A DNA stretch of 64,000 nucleotides, taken from M3007 sp964646615 (lineage in GTDB: Bacteria; Bacteroidota; Bacteroidia; Chitinophagales; Saprospiraceae). The notes below the pieces were generated by a model. It worked only from the letters and a program-made list of their open reading frames with translations, did no database searches and was not told where the DNA came from. The DNA lies in NCBI GenBank assembly GCA_964646615.1, contig CAZYEV010000083.1, positions 1-64,000 of the forward strand, read 5' to 3'. A program made the position numbers and the translations under genes. This document shows positions 61,601 to 64,000 of this stretch, piece after piece; the first letter of the stretch is position 1; every line of letters begins with the position of its first letter.

Positions 61601-64000
61601 GTGATGTTTTTGCACTGCGCGTTGGGCGCCTGCGTGTCCACGACGTTGACGTTGAACGTGTGCACGCGCACGTTGCCAGCGCCGTCAATGGCCGTGTAGG
61701 TTACCGTCGTAACGCCGAAGGGGAAGAAGGAGCCGGGCGTGTGCGTTTTGGATACCGTTACCGGCGGTGTGCAGGCGTCGTTGAACGTCGGTTCTATCCA
61801 CGTAGCCTGAGCCGTGCAGCCGCCGAGGTTGGCGTTCACGCTGATGGTCGAGTTGGGCGCCTGGCCCGTGCCCGTCCAGTCGGGCGGTGTATTGTCGGCC
61901 ACATTCACCGAGAAGTTGCACACGGCGTTGTTGCCCGAGGCGTCAGTGATGGTGTACGTTACCGTCGTTACGCCCGAATTGAAGGCCTGGGTGGGCGGAA
62001 CAGAGCCTGTGCCCGATGCCACTGTGGCGCCGGTCAGTTGCCAGCTCACCGTAGCGCCCGGGCAGTTGTCGAAGTATTGGCCGGGCGATAGCGGCGCCAC
62101 ACCCGGGTTCATGGCAATACTTGCCACACCTACGGCCGTGCAGCCCATGTTGGTCGTTACTGTCTTGTTGCCTGGGCAGAGCACCGTGGGCACGATGTTG
62201 TCCACCACATCCACCGTGGAGGTGCACGTCGAGGTGTTCCCGGCCAGGTCTAAGGCGGTCAGCGTAACCGTGTGCAACCCCGTCAGGTCGGCACAGGTAA
62301 AGCTGGTCAGGTCAATGGTCAGCGTGTCTAAGCCACAGTTGTCGAAAGAGCCGTTGTCCACCTGGCTGGCCGTCAGCGTAGCATTGCCGTTAGCATCTAA
62401 GGGCAATGTAATGACGCCGGGCTTGCACTTGGCTACCGGCGGTACGTTTTCCAGTACGTTCACCACGATGGAGTCCACCGTCTTGTTGCCGGCGCCATCG
62501 GCCCAGGTGTAGTAAATGACCGTCTGGCCCACCGGGAACGATAGCGTGGCAGCCGCGCCAAAGAGCATGGCCATGCGCCCGGAGAGGGGATTGAAGACCG
62601 GTAAGGAGGTGAAGAATGCCGGATCCACAACGCCATTCACCACTGCCGGTCCTTCCGTCAGCGTTACAGGCGGTGTGCAATCGGGAGGATTGTGGAAGAA
62701 AAAGCCTGGATACTCATAAGTAACGCTCTTCGAGCAGTCGCCCGGTGTTACGTTCACCGTGATGACCTGGCTGGCCGGCAGCGGGGCTACCGGGCCAGCA
62801 GGCGCCAGGCTGTCCTTTACGGTAATGCTTACCGAACAAGTCTTGGTGTTGGTTGCCGCATCTTCGGCTTCCCAAATGATGACCGTTGTGCCCAATGGAA
62901 ATACCGCTCCGTTGAGGGTGCTCCCGCTGTTGTAATCGTTGGTGATGGAAGACACCGGCGGGCAGTTGTCCGTAGCCGTAGCATCCAGCACAGTGCCCAT
63001 GACCGTGTAGTTGCAGGTAATCGGTCCCGTCGCCGCCACGGTGATGGAGGGCGGGCAGGTGATGGCGGGAGGCTCCGTGTCCACTACTGTTATGGTAAAC
63101 ACACAGGTCTTGGTGTTACCGCCTGCGTCGCTGGCTTCCATGGTAACGGTCGTAACACCCAGAGGGAAAGTCGCCGAAATGGTGTCGTTGATGCCCGTCA
63201 AGGGGGATAGGGCAGGTGAAGCGCCCGGTGCCGACCAGGTTACCTGCGTTACGGCGCAGTTGTCCGAATGCGTGGCAATCAGGTTAGGGACGTACCGGGT
63301 GCATACCCCCACGTCCGTAGCATAGACATTGCTGGGTGGGCAGACGATGCTCGGGTCTTCGTCGTCGTTCACCGTTACGGTAGTGGTGGTGCTGAAGCGG
63401 AACGTTCCTCTTTCATATACATAATAGGTAACCGTCGTCGTACCAACGTAGAAGGTATCCAGGCCGGCATCCCACACCGGTGGGAAGGAGAATACCAGTG
63501 GCGCGGGGGTTTCTGTTTTTGTCGTAGCACCCGAGAGGGTATAGGTTACGGTAATCGAGTCTGGGCAATTGTCCTCAAAGCAGCCCGTGCCCGGGAAGAA
63601 CCCGCAGAAGCCCGGCAGCTCTCCGTTGAGGGCGATATCCTGGCCCGTCCAGGTGCTGAGGTCGTGCACCCAGCAATCCCCGTTGCCGTCGTCCGAGGTG
63701 TTGGCGATGGCTGTGGGTACCGGGTTCATCATGACCGGCAAAGTGTTGTCCACGATAGTTACCCGCAGGCGCACGGCCTGGCTTTCGCCGAAGGGGTTCA
63801 TGCTCATGTCGCCGCTCGTGCCGTCATTGATGGCCACCCAGATGGTGATGGGCGCCCCGGTATGCGAGCAGTCGAAGTACAGGATAGCGGGGTTCAACGG
63901 GTCAAAGAAAACCGTCTTGAGCGAGTCCGCGTAAAAGCGCACGTGGTCGTTACTGATCGGCGTACATGGGGCACCACTGGTAACCCCGGCGCCCACGACC
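55624..64000 (-). CDS. Giant HYR/SprB/cohesin/dockerin surface protein with T9SS type A sorting domain (5' end missing)
   Basis: At least 2,790 residues are visible and the frame runs off the right edge, so start and signal peptide are not seen. About 21 tandem HYR-type modules fill residues 1-2140 ('TPPTITAPANVTIECDES', 'QAPALTCPPNQNLVATCP'). Then come a SprB-type repeat (~2150-2220, 'GGSGNFQYVWSTGDSTATIT'), a cohesin-like module (~2222-2368), a dockerin-like region with calcium loop 'GDINNNGTVDIVDYLLVQQL' (~2440-2480), a second cohesin-like module (~2572-2685) and a type A sorting domain ('YQNQPNPFREQTVIHFRLP'). It is likely a surface adhesin. The DNA is internally repetitive because the modules are. 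Confidence 0.93.
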   Translation of the reverse strand, partial: VVGAGVTSGAPCTPISNDHVRFYADSLKTVFFDPLNPAILYFDCSHTGAPITIWVAINDGTSGDMSMNPFGESQAVRLRVTIVDNTLPVMMNPVPTAIANTSDDGNGDCWVHDLSTWTGQDIALNGELPGFCGFFPGTGCFEDNCPDSITVTYTLSGATTKTETPAPLVFSFPPVWDAGLDTFYVGTTTVTYYVYERGTFRFSTTTTVTVNDDEDPSIVCPPSNVYATDVGVCTRYVPNLIATHSDNCAVTQVTWSAPGASPALSPLTGINDTISATFPLGVTTVTMEASDAGGNTKTCVFTITVVDTEPPAITCPPSITVAATGPITCNYTVMGTVLDATATDNCPPVSSITNDYNSGSTLNGAVFPLGTTVIIWEAEDAATNTKTCSVSITVKDSLAPAGPVAPLPASQVITVNVTPGDCSKSVTYEYPGFFFHNPPDCTPPVTLTEGPAVVNGVVDPAFFTSLPVFNPLSGRMAMLFGAAATLSFPVGQTVIYYTWADGAGNKTVDSIVVNVLENVPPVAKCKPGVITLPLDANGNATLTASQVDNGSFDNCGLDTLTIDLTSFTCADLTGLHTVTLTALDLAGNTSTCTSTVDVVDNIVPTVLCPGNKTVTTNMGCTAVGVASIAMNPGVAPLSPGQYFDNCPGATVSWQLTGATVASGTGSVPPTQAFNSGVTTVTYTITDASGNNAVCNFSVNVADNTPPDWTGTGQAPNSTISVNANLGGCTAQATWIEPTFNDACTPPVTVSKTHTPGSFFPFGVTTVTYTAIDGAGNVRVHTFNVNVVDTQAPNAQCKNITVYLNNFGVVTVNPSQVNNLSTDNCFFSFTSPTATYDCEDLGPNSYTLQITDGSGNTATCVATVTVADTIKPVASCNTIALIDLDTTGNFTLAATTVNNASTDNTAPLCNLSYAISVDNGPFAPSFNFTCAYLGNRLLTLHVTDVAGNTATCTQISLVRDVTPPTITAPANVTIECDESTAPANTGTPTGIADNCDPSPTLAPPTDVITPGGCANAYTITRTWQVSDASGNTNTTSHTIVVKDAKKPIFNIQSVIHIETDDPNFCDAPLTLQLTQDSVSDNCTAFGTLDIKYTIDYPTPDYGYVDVVIPTPGAVIPSGHWPIGNTVVTWTVTDECNNTASATVLVVVTDTQAPVFTNGYDTLCGKTYVLPNITGACSNLFTWVRPNFFFGSVDDCLGFTVTESISNPTVQSAINLTNPFNYNAFLSFQIFPSAQFPVGITTVSYTATDANGNKNTCSFTVHIQDTQAPALTCPPNQNLVATCPSAAIPNYTNLVSVSDNCPSNVILTQSIPPGTTLGTIFAPNPPAAGNQFNITITGNDGYNTSTCSFTVTLQDGQAPIPVVATLPALIDSCGTLIVFAPKALDPCNPSADTIYGTPSTPVGTFLNTNPPSYQLNPGNYVITWVYNDGNGNISTQPQNITVLNDVFPPVAICVSNLTVDLHPTTGKAPISASMLNNGSFDPNNCGPLTFSVSPDTVNCSHLGTTTVTLTVRDHKSNPATCTTTVTVRDVTPPVISGVPANVTIEACDTIPAPPQLIASDNCAGTYPVTATQTSTQTPSGFQKYNYTITRTWTTADGSGNSVTVSQTITVKDTKKPQFTGAPDTVTVITGPSRTTCDDTVKINILPFVSDCATGADLTVTNNVAPLQGGNLSALFTVGTHIVTFTATDVTGNSQTKTVVVIVKDGTSPTAVCINGVSASLQPSGFVVVTTAQFNNNSYDNCPGLLDLKIQRLDKLPLQTPSNTLTYDCADADGVTQHPVKLYVTDPAGNISMCETYIVIQENVNPTITLCPSNKTVVCTDSLLPSVHGTILVDDNCPSNLTISYNDVQEPNTDTTNIACYLIKRIWKVTDLANNSATCVQIFSVIDTVAPILSQYTPNITISCEQTLAPPAVVTASDNCSAFVSVTFVQDTIAKASGPCGKYSYTIQRKRTAVDDCGNTTTHTNTITVIDNTPPKFPGLPDTITVKSSNFINTNGCLIPVTLDITSFLVDCAPVAEMTITNNAPHGNGTTNASGDYEAGTYKIVFTATDPCGNQGKDSVLLIVIDDSKPTVICNNNVVVSLGSNGTATLKPQDIDLGSTDNCGIDTMFLSKTTFDCTNLGANSVTLTVVDNSGNSNICTVNVQVSLGSGVGFTLAVSGTNETFLGANNGTATAVATGGSGNFQYVWSTGDSTATITGLPPGIYYVTATDLNSGCVHTDSVTIQPGPSLTVTAGMGGGKQGNTIQIPVTVDQFQSMLGMSFSMQVANNLVGNITGATATGALPGTLNLNVVGNFLTVFWTSPGTPVSVPNGTVIFNINVQLGMAPVGSTSPLNFVNSPTIISFQKDSSSFPVSVQASLVPGLVKIDSAASPDLQVAGDLKTWWGGGIPVPGVNVALTGTVSANQTTGTPGTYSFNVPFGANTTVTPSKSVTSNFSAGINVGDLLAIQNHAASVLLLTNPYQWVAGDINNNGTVDIVDYLLVQQLILGTVQHYSNGAPDWKFVPASYTFPSPNPLTPPFPQSISHTALAASVLNDNFVAVRMGDVTGNAPVNNVQSPTQDRHSETFFFRLEDRTLRAGEVVSVPFRAKDFIERQAYQLTLAFDPAALELADIQPGVLPGLNTGNFGTAFLQEGYLTHLWVGPTPLTLADNETLFTLTFRVREDRAALSNVLRPSSYITAAEALDEAGNVIPIAFDFAKTTSAADPTTTETFALYQNQPNPFREQTVIHFRLPQAERAELRIFSAEGRLVKTVTGQFAAGHNAVWLQKSDIGAPGIYWYELRTATHRDSKKMLLLE

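Noticed and set aside
60646..62091. Long plus-strand frame of 481 codons opposite the giant HYR gene, and many similar ones
   Set aside because: They are opposite-strand shadows of a repetitive, GC-rich coding region. Their translations are Val/Arg/Gly-rich with no domain, and the minus strand has clear HYR modules throughout.
1..64000. Apparent abundance of CTTAG/CTAAG words in coding regions
   Set aside because: A rough hand count (dozens) is no higher than expected for this word and base composition in 64 kb, so no signal is claimed.

Overview
The window comes from a fairly GC-rich member of the Bacteroidota, most likely in or near the Saprospiria/Saprospiraceae. The evidence is: C-terminal type IX secretion (T9SS) sorting domains of both kinds on many secreted proteins, a PorP/SprF protein, giant HYR/SprB-type surface proteins, Bacteroidota promoter boxes (TAnnTTTG, sometimes with an upstream TTG/TTTG 17-19 bases away), and no Shine-Dalgarno sites. 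About 45 protein genes fill the window. I recognised no rRNA, tRNA, CRISPR array, insertion sequence or replication origin.

Layout. 0-7.4 kb: tail of a T9SS cargo protein, an M28 peptidase, rpiB, a subtilisin-like T9SS protease, a BatA-like von Willebrand protein, a DUF6544 protein and a CPA2 antiporter. 7.7-12.5 kb: TolC-like outer-membrane protein, msrB, a small secreted protein, a tRNA methyltransferase and a DigH-like glycosyl hydrolase. 12.7-15.7 kb: a visibly AT-richer patch with a glycine-rich T9SS type B protein and a FkbM methyltransferase. 15.8-25 kb: a T9SS cargo, YceI, a large UvrD-type helicase/nuclease, an M50-CBS protease, a lipoprotein methyltransferase, NhaD and a CBS protein. 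25-29.6 kb: a small membrane protein, an M43 metalloprotease, a KefB-type antiporter and ElaA.

29.7-34.1 kb is the most accessory-looking stretch. It holds a BrnT toxin with an unfamiliar partner, a protein with a putative effector-associated (EAD11-like) domain and one membrane span, an esterase, a short asparaginase-domain protein, and copies of an intergenic palindromic repeat. 34.3-38.4 kb carries an arsenosugar pair (peroxidase-like protein plus radical SAM ArsS) converging on a carbamoyltransferase/glycosyltransferase pair. 38.6-47.2 kb has two CotH-type secreted kinases, PepD, a lipid kinase, a DUF4293 protein, a beta-helix lipoprotein and a ferredoxin.

47.3-64 kb reads as one functional block on the minus strand. 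It contains a more than 2,790-residue HYR/SprB/cohesin/dockerin protein (type A sorting signal, 5' end outside the window), a 1,578-residue HYR/cohesin protein (type B sorting signal), a PorP/SprF protein and an OmpA-SPOR protein. A plausible reading is giant surface adhesins encoded next to their dedicated T9SS outer-membrane partner and a peptidoglycan anchor. A four-copy hairpin array, with a compensatory change in one copy, lies between the type B adhesin and the PorP gene.
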